Source: Chitinophagaceae bacterium | GTDB lineage: Bacteria > Bacteroidota > Bacteroidia > Chitinophagales > Chitinophagaceae | Assembly (NCBI GenBank): GCA_025360525.1 | Contig: JANYCA010000114.1 | Coordinates: 1 to 48,617 of the forward strand | Direction of reading: 5' to 3' | Length of the DNA: 48,617 bases | In this document: positions 34,754 through 44,195 of the stretch, piece after piece | How the letters are laid out: each line of letters begins with the position of its first letter | Position numbering within the stretch: position 1 is the first letter of the stretch | Made by a program: the position numbers and the translations under genes | Notes under the pieces: generated by a model | Seen by the model: only the letters and a program-made list of their open reading frames with translations | Database searches by the model: none | What the model was told of the DNA's origin: nothing

Positions 34754-37700
34754 CTATTTACTTAATAGCCCCGTCTTCTTTAATAATTTCCTGTTTTCAG
34801 TTCTGTGAATCAACTTAAATACCAAGGCATATATTACCGGTAGTAACAATAGTGTAAGAATGGTAGAAGTGATTAATCCACCAATTACTACAATAGCTAA
34901 CGGCTTCTGCGTTTCGCTGCCAATACCATGACTGATAGCAGCTGGCAATAGGCCGATCATGGCCATAAGGGCCGTCATTACCACGGGCCGTACCCTGCTG
35001 ATAACGCCTTCCTTGATGGCTTCATCTAAAGGCATGCGGCTTTCCAGGTTCTTTTTAAATACGCTGATGAGTATCACCCCGTTTTGAATACACACCCCAA
35101 ACAAAGCAATAAACCCAATACCTGCGCTGATGCTGAAATTGATGCCGGTGATGTGGAGGGCAAGGATACCGCCTATCAATGCAAAAGGTACATTCATGAT
35201 GGTGAGTATGGCATCTTTGGCATTACCAAATGTTACGAACAGGATAAGGAATATAGCCAGAAAACAAATGGGTACCACCTGCCCCAATGTTTTAGTTGCC
35301 CGCTGCTGGTTTTCAAATTCTCCATTCCATGTAGTGCTATATCCTTTTGGCAGGTGGATGGCAGCACCTACTTTTTGTTGTGCTTCGGCAACGGTGCTGC
35401 CAAGATCTCTGCCCCGTACAGAAAACTTTACTGTGATGTAACGGGAATTATTATCCCTGTAAATAAATGCCGGACCTGTAAGCGTAACGATCGTGGCGAT
35501 TTCTTTTAAAGGAACTTTGGAGCCATCCAATGTGGGCACCATCAGGTTATCGATTGCATCTTCTGTGTTTCTGTATTGCTCCTGGTAGCGTACTCTAATA
35601 TCAAATTTTCGCTCCCCTTCAAATAATTGCGTAGCTGCTTTACCACCGATGGCCATTTCAATCACCGCATTGGCATCGGCAGTGCTTACACCATACAGCG
35701 CCATCTTCTGCTGATTGAGTTGAATCCTGAATTCAGGCTGGCCAAGGTTGCGAATGATACCAAGATCTTCAACGCCTTTAATATCTTTTATTACATTGAA
35801 AACTTGGTTGGCCGTGCTGTCCAATACATTAAAATCGTGGCCAAATATTTTTACAGCCAGGGCGGCAGGCACGCCTGCGATTGCTTCTGAAACATTGTCC
35901 CTGATGGGTTGGGAGTAGTTAAACACTACGCCGGGAAAAACTTTCAGCTTTTCGTCCATTTCATTTACCACGCCATCATAGGTAATTTTTCTTTTCCATT
36001 CTTTTTCCGGAGCAAGGTCAACAGCTATCTGTACATTAAAAAAACCTTTGGGGTCGGTGCCATCATTGGTACGGCCTATCTGCACCATGGTATGCCGTAC
36101 TTCGGGGAAGGTTCTTATTTGTGCATCAATTTTTACGGATATGCTGTCTGCTTCATCTAAGGAAACACTACGGGGCAATTCTGCTGTAATCCATAAAGCG
36201 CCTTCATTTAATTGTGGCAAAAATTCTGACCCTAAAAATTTAAAGGAGAAAAACGAAAGCAGCATTACAATGAAAGCTATCAGCACACTTTTCTTTTGAT
36301 TGCGGTACACAATCGTAAACAAACGTTCTACCCCTTTTTCAAAAAAGATAACAATGGGGTTGTGTTTTTCCCGTACGTTTTTACGCAGCAGTATGCTGGA
36401 TAGGGCAGGCACCAGCGTTAGCGTAAATATTAGTGCGCCAAGCAATGCAAAGCCAAGTGTATAAGCCAGTGGCGAAAACATTTTACCTTCTACTTTTCTA
36501 AAAGCAAATATGGGTACCAGGCAGGTAAGGATGATTAGTTTTGAAAAGAAAATGGCTTTACCCATTTCTGCACCTTTGGTTTTAAACAAGCCCAGCTTAG
36601 CCAGTTTATTAAATTTTTCCATGCCAACTTCTCTTGCCTTTTTATCTAAGGCTACAAACAAACCTTCCACCATCACCACGGCACCATCAATGATTATCCC
36701 AAAATCTACTGCGCCCATGCTTAGGAGGTTGGCATTCATCCCTTTTATCCGCATACAAATAAATGCAAATAATAATGACAATGGAATGATGATACTAACA
36801 GTAAGCGTGGTACGCCAGTCTGCCATAAAAATTAATACAATCAATGTTACCAGAATGATGCCTTCCAGCAGATTGTGTATCACCGTTTCTGTTGCAAAAT
36901 CCATCAGTATAGTACGGTCGTAAAAGGGAACAATTTGTACATCGGTTGGCAGTATGTTGTTATTAAGATCGTCTATTTTTTTGTGCAGGGTTGCCAACAC
37001 TTCAGAAGGGTTTTCTCCCTTTCGCATTACGATAATACCCTCCACCTGGTTGGCAACACCGTCTTTACGCACTGATCCCAATGGAGGCTTACTGCTCTCT
37101 ACAATGGCGGCTACATTTTTTACCAGCAGCGGCACTCCATTTGCTTTATTGATGATTACGTTATTGATCTCATCAATATTGTTCAATACTCCAATGCCTC
37201 TTACCACATAAGCCTGCCCGTTACGCTCAATTACATCGCCACCTACATTGATATTGCTTTTGGCAATGGCATTGTACACGTCTAAGCTGGAAAGATTGTA
37301 TTTAACCAGCAGCTCAGGATTTACACTTACTTCAAATGTTTTTTCTTTTCCGCCAAAAGTGTTTACATCTGCCACGCCGGGTACACTTTTAAATTGCCTG
37401 TCAAGCACCCAATCCTGTATGGCAGTTAGTTCTCTTATGCCCACCGTACTGCTCTGCAGTGTGTAGCGATAAATTTCTCCGGTAGGGCCGTAGGGAGGTT
37501 GTACCTCTGGCCTTATGCCATCCGGCAAGTCTGCATTGATAATGCGGCTCATCACCTGCTGGCGGGCAAAGGCATCATCTACATCGTCATCAAATATCAG
37601 CGTTACATAACTCAATCCAAAAGATGAATTGGTACGAAGGTTGATCTTTTTTTGTACGCTGTTCAATTCAGTTTCCAGTGGAATGGTGATAAACTTTTCT

Positions 37701-37891
37701 ACCTCTTCTGCACTGCGGCCAGGCCATTGGGTAATGATGATGATCTGCGTATTGGTAACATCCGGAAAGGTTTCGATAGGCGTTTCTTTATATGCCCACA
37801 CACCCAGCACCACCAACACTGCGGTTAAGAAAAAAACAAAATATCGATGGCGTAAAGAAAAGTGAATGATATTTTTTATAAACTTGTTCAT
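34754..37891 (-). CDS. czcA: CzcA-type heavy-metal efflux RND transporter
   Basis: This 1045-residue inner-membrane proton antiporter is the pump of a tripartite metal efflux system. The order is a first helix, the periplasmic porter region (TIPLE, about 69-73; PGVADVNTFGG), helices 2-6, a second porter region, and helices 7-12. In helix 4 it has DFGIIIDGAVVMVE with Asp396, Asp402 and Glu409, the proton-relay residues of the CzcA branch of HME-RND proteins; this favours divalent cations (Zn, Co, Cd, Ni) over Cu/Ag. Length is normal and nothing looks broken. It is last of the czcC-czcB-czcA operon, 40 bases after czcB. Confidence 0.92.
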   Translation of the reverse strand: MNKFIKNIIHFSLRHRYFVFFLTAVLVVLGVWAYKETPIETFPDVTNTQIIIITQWPGRSAEEVEKFITIPLETELNSVQKKINLRTNSSFGLSYVTLIFDDDVDDAFARQQVMSRIINADLPDGIRPEVQPPYGPTGEIYRYTLQSSTVGIRELTAIQDWVLDRQFKSVPGVADVNTFGGKEKTFEVSVNPELLVKYNLSSLDVYNAIAKSNINVGGDVIERNGQAYVVRGIGVLNNIDEINNVIINKANGVPLLVKNVAAIVESSKPPLGSVRKDGVANQVEGIIVMRKGENPSEVLATLHKKIDDLNNNILPTDVQIVPFYDRTILMDFATETVIHNLLEGIILVTLIVLIFMADWRTTLTVSIIIPLSLLFAFICMRIKGMNANLLSMGAVDFGIIIDGAVVMVEGLFVALDKKAREVGMEKFNKLAKLGLFKTKGAEMGKAIFFSKLIILTCLVPIFAFRKVEGKMFSPLAYTLGFALLGALIFTLTLVPALSSILLRKNVREKHNPIVIFFEKGVERLFTIVYRNQKKSVLIAFIVMLLSFFSFKFLGSEFLPQLNEGALWITAELPRSVSLDEADSISVKIDAQIRTFPEVRHTMVQIGRTNDGTDPKGFFNVQIAVDLAPEKEWKRKITYDGVVNEMDEKLKVFPGVVFNYSQPIRDNVSEAIAGVPAALAVKIFGHDFNVLDSTANQVFNVIKDIKGVEDLGIIRNLGQPEFRIQLNQQKMALYGVSTADANAVIEMAIGGKAATQLFEGERKFDIRVRYQEQYRNTEDAIDNLMVPTLDGSKVPLKEIATIVTLTGPAFIYRDNNSRYITVKFSVRGRDLGSTVAEAQQKVGAAIHLPKGYSTTWNGEFENQQRATKTLGQVVPICFLAIFLILFVTFGNAKDAILTIMNVPFALIGGILALHITGINFSISAGIGFIALFGVCIQNGVILISVFKKNLESRMPLDEAIKEGVISRVRPVVMTALMAMIGLLPAAISHGIGSETQKPLAIVVIGGLITSTILTLLLLPVIYALVFKLIHRTENRKLLKKTGLLSK

Positions 37892-37931
37892 GTTGTTGCT
37901 GTTAAAATATAAGAGGAATTTCCAGGCCTGT

Positions 37932-39059
37932 TTAATTTTTAACAGGACTGCTATTGCTGATATCCTGTAGCTTTTTGTAAATGAGGATCTGGTTCCTTGT
38001 AATTACTTTTTCCCCTGCTTGTAATCCTGTACTAACGTAAGCGTATCCATTGGCCGTTTTTAAAAGGGAGATCTGGCGTATGGCTGACTCGTTATTATTT
38101 ACATACACAATCACAAATGATTTTTGATTGTCGTTGATGATGGCGCTTGCTGGTACAGCCAGCATTTGCTTTGTTTCCTTATTACTGATGGCAACGTTTG
38201 CAAACATTTCAGGCTTTAAAGTACCATTTGGATTGGGCAAAACAATTTTGATCTTCATCACTTTTGTTATCGGATCAAGCACCTCGTTTACTTTATCTAC
38301 CCTGCCGGTAAATATGCTATCCTGATAAGCCAGGGTGGTAACAAGTGCTGTGTATCCCTGCTTTACTTTTGAAATATCGGTTTCATACACATTGGCCCAA
38401 ATCCATACATCGCTGATGTCGCCAATGGTAAACATATTGCTGTTGTTATCATTGCGGATAAAGTTGCCGGTGTTAATTAATTTTTCTACCACATAGCCAC
38501 TCCTTGGAGCGGTTACCAGGTAAGTACCGTTTGCCGTAGTTCTACCACCGCCATTAATCTGTATTTGTTCACGTATTTTATTGGCAGTGGCAACCGCTTT
38601 GCTGTAGGTTTCTTTTGCTTCAATATATTCTTTCTCACTGCTGATGCCATTTTTGTATAAGTGCTCTGCATTATCCATACCTCTTTTAGCAATCACTACA
38701 TCATTACCCGTAATAGATAAGTCTGAATAATTACCAGCTATATCTGCACTTTTTATAGTGGCCAATGTTTGCCCTGCTTTTACATAATCGCCAATGCTTG
38801 CGTTTACATTAAGCACCTGTCCGCTACTAAATGGATATACTTTCACTACTTTGTTTTCATCAAAACTTACTTCGCCGCTCAGCTTTACTTCATCATCTAT
38901 GTTGCGAAGCTGCACACTGTCTATGGATAATAGTTTCATGGTACTATCGCTAATCAACGGTTGTTTGACATTGCTAACAGGCGCTGCATCTTTGCTGCTA
39001 CAAGACAGCAGCAGTATCGCTGTAAAAAAAAATATTGAAATGGAAAAGCTATGTTTCAT
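37932..39059 (-). CDS. czcB: Periplasmic adaptor (membrane fusion) lipoprotein of the metal efflux system
   Basis: This 375-residue adaptor has a lipoprotein signal with lipobox LLLSC (Cys20), so it should be anchored by lipid. The lipoyl half-motifs (VYPFSSGQVLNVNASIGDYVKAGQ and YLVTAPRSGYVVEKL in part) flank a short helical hairpin of about 130-175. A beta-barrel (DVWIWANVYETDISKVKQGY) and membrane-proximal domain follow. It lacks the His-rich N-terminal stretch seen in some CzcB proteins. It links CzcA to the outer-membrane channel. Eleven bases separate it from czcC. Confidence 0.9.
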   Translation of the reverse strand: MKHSFSISIFFFTAILLLSCSSKDAAPVSNVKQPLISDSTMKLLSIDSVQLRNIDDEVKLSGEVSFDENKVVKVYPFSSGQVLNVNASIGDYVKAGQTLATIKSADIAGNYSDLSITGNDVVIAKRGMDNAEHLYKNGISSEKEYIEAKETYSKAVATANKIREQIQINGGGRTTANGTYLVTAPRSGYVVEKLINTGNFIRNDNNSNMFTIGDISDVWIWANVYETDISKVKQGYTALVTTLAYQDSIFTGRVDKVNEVLDPITKVMKIKIVLPNPNGTLKPEMFANVAISNKETKQMLAVPASAIINDNQKSFVIVYVNNNESAIRQISLLKTANGYAYVSTGLQAGEKVITRNQILIYKKLQDISNSSPVKN

Positions 39060-39069
39060 GATGAGTAAA

Positions 39070-40380
39070 TTAGAGTTTGATAATATTTTGGCTGGTGGTA
39101 AAATTGAGTTCTGCTGCGGCGTTGCGCTGGTTGGTTACCTGCTGCCATTGTTTAATACGGGTATCTCTGTAGGCATCAAAAAAATCTATAAATTCTGTTA
39201 AGCCTACTTCCCGTTTGCGGTAACTGTCCGTCATGTTTTTCATAATCACATCATAGTTATCCTGCAACTGGCTGTTGGTACTATTAAGCATTGCCGTGGC
39301 ATTGTTTAATTTTTGCCATGCGGCAAACACTTCTTTATTTACCTGGCTTTTTACTTGCTGCACTACTGTCCCACTTTGTTTATATGCAAACTGGGCGGCG
39401 GCAATATTACCTTTATTTTTATTGAAAATATTTATGGGCAAAGAAATACCAAGCCCATACAAATTTCTTATGTAACTGCTGTTTTGGTCGTACTCCAAAC
39501 CAACCGTTACATCTGGTTTTGCCAATGCTTTTTGGTAGGCGATGTTATGTTGCTGAAAGATGGATTGCGTTGTTGCGAAAGAAAGATCCGGCCTGTTATG
39601 TAAGGCGGTATCCTGCAGGTTGGTGATGACTAAATCATCTACTTGTTGGTTGATGAAGGATTGGCCTGCATCTGCCAGTACCCAAACATTGTCATTCAGT
39701 TGAAGCAATTGAGCAATTTCTTTTTGCAGGTCAATTTGCTGGCGTTGGTTATCGCTATAATCGCTCTGCATGGAGAATAACAATGCTTTTATGCGGATAT
39801 TTTCCTTTTGCGAAATATCACCCAGTTGTAGCATTTGATCCATGCCCTTCACCAGTGTTTGCATGGTTTGCATTTCGCTTGAATAAATAGATGCTATATT
39901 TTGCAATTGGGCTAAACCATTCAGGTCGGTAGTAAGCACATATTTTAGGTTACGCATTACATCATTAAATTGAGCTTGTGCACCCATTACATTATCCTGT
40001 GCCAGTTGTGTTTGCTTTTTTATTTTTCCTGCGGTACGAATTAATTGTTGCACCTGTATGTAAACCTGTCCATACTGCTGACCGTTTACGGTAGTATGGC
40101 GAAAAAATTTTCCGTCATAAATGTTTTGGTCGGTATTCAATACCGGGTTATCCCAAACTTTTGATTGTTGTACCAGCGCTTTGTTGATATCAACATTGTA
40201 TTGATTTGCAAGAAGGGTTAAATTTTTTTGCAAAAATATTTCTTCGGCTTTCGGAATGGAGAGGTGCAAAGTATCGGTTGGTACTTGCTGTGCTGCTAAC
40301 CAACCGGGAACATTAATGAAGAGGACTAATATTAATTTTTTATAAATAAAATCCTGAATAAATTTCGGGTTCATTTGCAT
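39070..40380 (-). CDS. czcC: TolC-family outer membrane efflux channel
   Basis: This 436-residue protein has a signal peptide (hydrophobic LILVLFINVPGWLAAQ) and the two long coiled-coil repeats of TolC-like channels, seen as Gln-, Leu- and Ala-rich helices, with the family's LGISLPINIFNKNKG segment near 320. It opens the operon and should form the exit duct for the CzcA/CzcB pump. The promoter region carries tandem repeats with a 21-bp period at 40423-40461. Confidence 0.88.
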   Translation of the reverse strand: MQMNPKFIQDFIYKKLILVLFINVPGWLAAQQVPTDTLHLSIPKAEEIFLQKNLTLLANQYNVDINKALVQQSKVWDNPVLNTDQNIYDGKFFRHTTVNGQQYGQVYIQVQQLIRTAGKIKKQTQLAQDNVMGAQAQFNDVMRNLKYVLTTDLNGLAQLQNIASIYSSEMQTMQTLVKGMDQMLQLGDISQKENIRIKALLFSMQSDYSDNQRQQIDLQKEIAQLLQLNDNVWVLADAGQSFINQQVDDLVITNLQDTALHNRPDLSFATTQSIFQQHNIAYQKALAKPDVTVGLEYDQNSSYIRNLYGLGISLPINIFNKNKGNIAAAQFAYKQSGTVVQQVKSQVNKEVFAAWQKLNNATAMLNSTNSQLQDNYDVIMKNMTDSYRKREVGLTEFIDFFDAYRDTRIKQWQQVTNQRNAAAELNFTTSQNIIKL

Positions 40381-40422
40381 TGGGTTAGTGTGGTGTAAAA
40401 TTGCAAGTAATCAAATGGTAAT

Positions 40423-40461
40423 TAAAGCCTCAGTCGTTGAATTGGCAAAAGCTGTCGGTGA
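40423..40461. promoter_or_regulatory. Tandem direct repeat with 21-bp period upstream of the efflux operon
   Basis: CAGTCGTTGA (40431-40440) and CTGTCGGTGA (40452-40461) are direct repeats starting exactly 21 bases apart, about 50-80 bases upstream of czcC. The second is preceded by GGCAAAAG. The same arrangement precedes the TonB receptor gene. Pairs of 10-bp direct repeats with a 21-bp period are typical of LytTR-type response regulators. Confidence 0.5.
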
Positions 40462-40492
40462 GATTAGTTGTTTATAATGATTATACCAATTG

Positions 40493-40527
40493 AAACACCG
40501 ATAGCCCTTTTGGGGCTATCGGTGTTT
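40493..40527 (-). terminator. Hairpin terminator after the TonB receptor gene
   Basis: AAACACCGATAGCCC (40493-40507) pairs perfectly with 40513-40527 around a 5-nt loop. It lies 18 bases past the receptor stop on the minus strand. The U-tract after the stem is short (three U), but the stem is very stable. Confidence 0.82.
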
Positions 40528-40544
40528 AGGAAAAAACATTTTTA

Positions 40545-43500
40545 TTAAAAATTATACTTAATACCAAACTGGCCCTGGCAGCGGCTGCTTAAGGGATCAA
40601 CAGTATAATAATGGTTATCTAAACCTGTTGGCTTAATAAAATTATAGGTAGGTAAGTAACCGGACGAAGGTTTTGCTACAGCAACCCCATTGGCATCTTT
40701 TGCAAAGGTTAGCAGGTTAGCCGTGTAATTATTTACATTGGTTACAAAATATACATGCCCCCAGTTATTGTTTATCAGGTTCAGTACATTAAACACATCA
40801 AGGCTTAGCTGTAATGAATGAGTATTGCTTTTGCCAAATTTAAATTCATGCATCAGTTTTAAATCAAGTTCGCTGTTCCATGGTGTACGCAAACCATTTC
40901 TTTCGGCGTACTTGCCCCTGCGGCTGTTTAAATATTTATCGCCGCTGATGAAACTGTTTAAATCAGTCCATTGCTGAGCTGCTGTATAAGTTTGCCCATT
41001 CAATGTGTAATCAGCCAGGCGAATGTCGTTCTGGTCTTTTGGAATATAGGGCAGGTTGCCATTGGATGCATTTCCAAAAGGAGTTCCTGTAGCGGTATAA
41101 ATTACAGAATAGGGGCTGCCCGATTGTGCAGAGAAGAAAAAGGCCAGTGATGTGCTGTTTGTTTTATTCCACAAAATATTATTACTGAAAGTAGCAACTA
41201 CCCGGTGCCGCAAATCAAAATTAGAGTAAGCCAACTGAGGATTATTTGGTGTAACAGCAGGGTTCAGCTCAAAATTGGATTGAAAAGAATTACGGATACC
41301 ATTGCTCACATCTTTGCTCATGCCATAGGTGTAGGCTACACTCCAGTTGGTATTTAACTGATGGTTGGCCAGTTTGATATTGTTAGCTGTTTTGTTCAAT
41401 TGCACTGTAAGGTTGTATCGGTAACCCTGTTTGGTATTGCTCAATAAATAAATATTGGAATACTGGCTGTTTAATTTTCCGCCAACATACACCGGCGATT
41501 GAGTGGGGCCGGATGTGAAGTACTGTACACTGTCTTTAATATTTATTTGCTGAAATTTTACATCGTACAATGTTTTTGTAAACAAGGCATCCAATGTTAA
41601 CTTATACCCTTTTCCAAATTTAATATCAGCAGCAATGTTTGAACGCCAGACCGCAGGCATTTTAAAATGATTGTCAATCACATCCACTTCCCTTGTAGTA
41701 GCCGCATTAGCGCTGCCAAGTGCGTGTGCATTGATACTGTCTTTTAAATACAATGGGTTAATAGCCAATGGTATCACCGTGTTGCCACCAATTGTATTAG
41801 TTGCTGATGGCCGGAAGTCGATATTATTATATACACCACCCGATAACGTTTCTGCATAGCCCAACCATGCAAAAGGCATACGGCCAACAAACACTCCTGT
41901 ACCACCTCTCACCACAAGGCTTTGGTCGCCTTTTACATTCCAGTTAAAGCCAATTCTTGGTGAAATTGTTGGAGTACCCAACCATTTATTGGTAAACTGA
42001 TTAAAAGAGGTATTGCTGTAGGTAGTATTGGAAGTATTGTTTTTGGCGGTTGCAAAATCTTTGTCAACCGGAATTTGCTGGCCAAGAAAAGAATAGTCGA
42101 GCCGGATACCTGGCGTTATTTTAAACTTACGGTTTATAGAAATTTCATCCTGTGTATAGGCACTTAAAAGATTTGCATTAAAGGGATTGGGTGAATCATT
42201 GAATAAATCGTCTCTTGTGTTTGGGTATTTTGTACTGGTGGAATAAGCACCCCTTATACGGCTTGGTTTATCTGCCAGAAAATTAGAGAGGTTGGAATAT
42301 TCCCACCGCCCATTCCAGGAGTTTACAAAACCGTAATTTATTTTATATAATTCATTGTGAGTACCAAAAGTAAATTTATGGATGCCTTTGGTGAGTGTAA
42401 GATTATCACTTAATTCGATGGTTTGTTGTTTCATATTATAGACCGATGCTTCACGCCAGGTACCTGCCCATGCTGCTCCGCCGCCAATATCCATAAAAGG
42501 CGCTAATACGCCAGGAAACTCCCGGTATTCATGTACTTTAATATAGCTTACACTAAACTGGTTGCTGAGGTTGTTGGATAATTTTGTTTTTAACTCTGCA
42601 GTAAGGTTGATGTTGTTGGTGTGTTGTGTAAAATCGGTTGAGCCAAATTGAAAATTAGTGGAAGTGCGTTCCAGGTTATTACCCCATCCGTTTGTATAAA
42701 TGCCTCTTACTGTTAAAGTGTTTTTTGAGTTCAGATTAAAATCCATCCTTGCAAATAATTTATCGCTATTGGTAAAAATATTATAAGCACCCTGGTAAGC
42801 ACCAGCATCATAATTATACTTTGTTTTAAGATTATTATAGATACTTGCTGCGTCTGCAAGGCTGATGGCCGAACCTGGGTCGCCTGCATTATAAAATGTT
42901 GGCTCCTGTCTTCTTGTCTGCTCAAAATTTACGATGAAAAAAGCTTTGTTTTTTACAGCAGGGCCACTCAATGTAACACCATACTGATAGTCGTGAAAAT
43001 TTGACCCAATTTTTGTTTTTAACCCATCGACACTTTTGCCAACGAGTAATTGATTGCGGCCATATCCATATGCAGAGCCGTGTAAAACATTGGTGCCGCT
43101 TTTTGTTACTGCATTTACGGAACCGCCGGTAAAATTGCCCAGCTTTACATCATACGGAGAAAGTTGCACCTGCACTTCCTGTATTACATCTAAACTATAA
43201 GGATTTGTTCTTGTACCTGCACCTGCAGCACCTGATTGGCCGCCGCCGCTAACACCACCAAACGAATTGCTAAAACCAATGGCATCATTGTTTACTGCAC
43301 CATCTACGGTTAGATTATTATACCGGAAATTTGTTCCGGCAAATGAATTATTATTTGATTGCGGTGTAAGCCGGGTAAAATCAGATAAGCTTCTGCCTAA
43401 TGTTGGCAGTGTATTGAGTTGTGCTTTTCCAACCGAAAGTCCGCCTGTTTGTTTTTTTAAGCCTGATGTGACTGTTACTTCGCTCATGCTTTTACCATCC

Positions 43501-43838
43501 GCAAGAAGTATCACATCCATTTCAGGATTATTACCTAACCCAAGGTTTACGTTTTCAAATGTTTGGGGTTGTAAGCCAATGAAAGAAACACTTATGCTAT
43601 AGGGGCCGCCAGGCTTTAAGTTGGGAATATTAAAGATGCCTTTTTGATTGGTTTGTGTACCCGTTTTATAGCCCGTGGGATCATGCGTTACCAATATACT
43701 TGCCCCAGCTACAGGAGCACCTTTGTTATCAGTAATAACACCGTTTAAAGTGGCTGTAGTTTCCTGTGCAAAAATGCCTGTTGCTTTAAATAAACATAGG
43801 CCTGTAAACAAGATAATGAGTGCATAATATTTTTTCAT
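40545..43838 (-). CDS. Oar-like TonB-dependent outer membrane receptor
   Basis: This 1097-residue protein has a signal peptide (about 1-24, ending IFAQ). A carboxypeptidase-regulatory-like domain (about 28-112, ATLNGVITDNKGAPVAGASILV) is followed by a plug with RNNLTVDGAVNNDAIGFS-type text and the IQEVQVQLSPYDVKLGNFTGGSVNAVTKSG stretch in recognisable pieces, which is typical of the Oar/OmpA-related group. A long beta-barrel ends in a terminal Phe (KYNF), as expected for outer-membrane insertion. No SusD partner is adjacent. The substrate is unknown; the shared repeat with the metal efflux promoter hints at common regulation but does not prove a metal ligand. Confidence 0.9.
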   Translation of the reverse strand: MKKYYALIILFTGLCLFKATGIFAQETTATLNGVITDNKGAPVAGASILVTHDPTGYKTGTQTNQKGIFNIPNLKPGGPYSISVSFIGLQPQTFENVNLGLGNNPEMDVILLADGKSMSEVTVTSGLKKQTGGLSVGKAQLNTLPTLGRSLSDFTRLTPQSNNNSFAGTNFRYNNLTVDGAVNNDAIGFSNSFGGVSGGGQSGAAGAGTRTNPYSLDVIQEVQVQLSPYDVKLGNFTGGSVNAVTKSGTNVLHGSAYGYGRNQLLVGKSVDGLKTKIGSNFHDYQYGVTLSGPAVKNKAFFIVNFEQTRRQEPTFYNAGDPGSAISLADAASIYNNLKTKYNYDAGAYQGAYNIFTNSDKLFARMDFNLNSKNTLTVRGIYTNGWGNNLERTSTNFQFGSTDFTQHTNNINLTAELKTKLSNNLSNQFSVSYIKVHEYREFPGVLAPFMDIGGGAAWAGTWREASVYNMKQQTIELSDNLTLTKGIHKFTFGTHNELYKINYGFVNSWNGRWEYSNLSNFLADKPSRIRGAYSTSTKYPNTRDDLFNDSPNPFNANLLSAYTQDEISINRKFKITPGIRLDYSFLGQQIPVDKDFATAKNNTSNTTYSNTSFNQFTNKWLGTPTISPRIGFNWNVKGDQSLVVRGGTGVFVGRMPFAWLGYAETLSGGVYNNIDFRPSATNTIGGNTVIPLAINPLYLKDSINAHALGSANAATTREVDVIDNHFKMPAVWRSNIAADIKFGKGYKLTLDALFTKTLYDVKFQQINIKDSVQYFTSGPTQSPVYVGGKLNSQYSNIYLLSNTKQGYRYNLTVQLNKTANNIKLANHQLNTNWSVAYTYGMSKDVSNGIRNSFQSNFELNPAVTPNNPQLAYSNFDLRHRVVATFSNNILWNKTNSTSLAFFFSAQSGSPYSVIYTATGTPFGNASNGNLPYIPKDQNDIRLADYTLNGQTYTAAQQWTDLNSFISGDKYLNSRRGKYAERNGLRTPWNSELDLKLMHEFKFGKSNTHSLQLSLDVFNVLNLINNNWGHVYFVTNVNNYTANLLTFAKDANGVAVAKPSSGYLPTYNFIKPTGLDNHYYTVDPLSSRCQGQFGIKYNF

Positions 43839-43901
43839 GTTGATAAATTTGACGCAAAAGTTGTATTGGCATATTAAGGTAATGTTACGTATCAGCAGCG
43901 G

Positions 43902-43940
43902 GGCAAATACTGTCGGTAAACAGGCAAAATGTATCGTTGG
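43902..43940. promoter_or_regulatory. Tandem direct repeat with 21-bp period upstream of the TonB receptor
   Basis: GGCAAATACTGTCGGTAA and GGCAAAATGTATCGTTGG start 21 bases apart (43902 and 43923), about 65-100 bases upstream of the receptor start. Both half-sites match those before czcC, in the same orientation relative to the gene. Confidence 0.55.
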
Positions 43941-44000
43941 GAAAATACTTTAATAATCATCAGCAATTAAACATTTGAAAAAGCTTTGAGTGTATGCAAT

Positions 44001-44027
44001 AAAAAAAGCTCCCGAAAAATCGGAAGC
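44001..44027 (-). terminator. Rho-independent terminator of the sugar operon
   Basis: On the minus strand GCUUCCGA (44027-44020) pairs with UCGGGAGC (44015-44008), with one wobble, around a 4-nt loop, and is followed by seven U. It lies about 170 bases after the glucosidase stop. Confidence 0.85.
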
Positions 44028-44195
44028 CTTAAATCCAAACCACCTGAGAACCCCTAATATCTTTAAAGAAGATTATTATAAGAATCTCCTTTTTTTATTT
44101 AGTATAAATTTTTTTGATATTGTAAACTTACACCTGCAAAAAGGATGAACAAATAACCAATAGCTGAACAGGCAAAAACTGTCGTTGGGGGAATA

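Larger units (their letters stand above)
43839..44195. other. Intergenic region upstream of the TonB receptor
   Basis: These 357 bases hold the receptor promoter with tandem repeats (43902-43940), the terminator of the sugar operon (44001-44027), and one extra copy of the GGCAAA-n-CTGTCGTTGG motif at 44171-44188. No ORF is credible. Confidence 0.6.

Noticed and set aside
36980..37070. GTTGCCAAC and GTTGGCAAC near each other inside czcA, resembling the GGGTTGC palindromes
   Set aside because: They encode conserved parts of the pump (codons for Leu-Ala-Thr and Val-Ala-Asn) and lack the GGG/CCC arms.
44171..44188. Third copy of GGCAAA-n-CTGTCGTTGG as another regulator site
   Set aside because: It has no partner at 21-bp spacing and lies beyond the glucosidase stop, upstream of a terminator rather than a promoter; too weak to call an operator.
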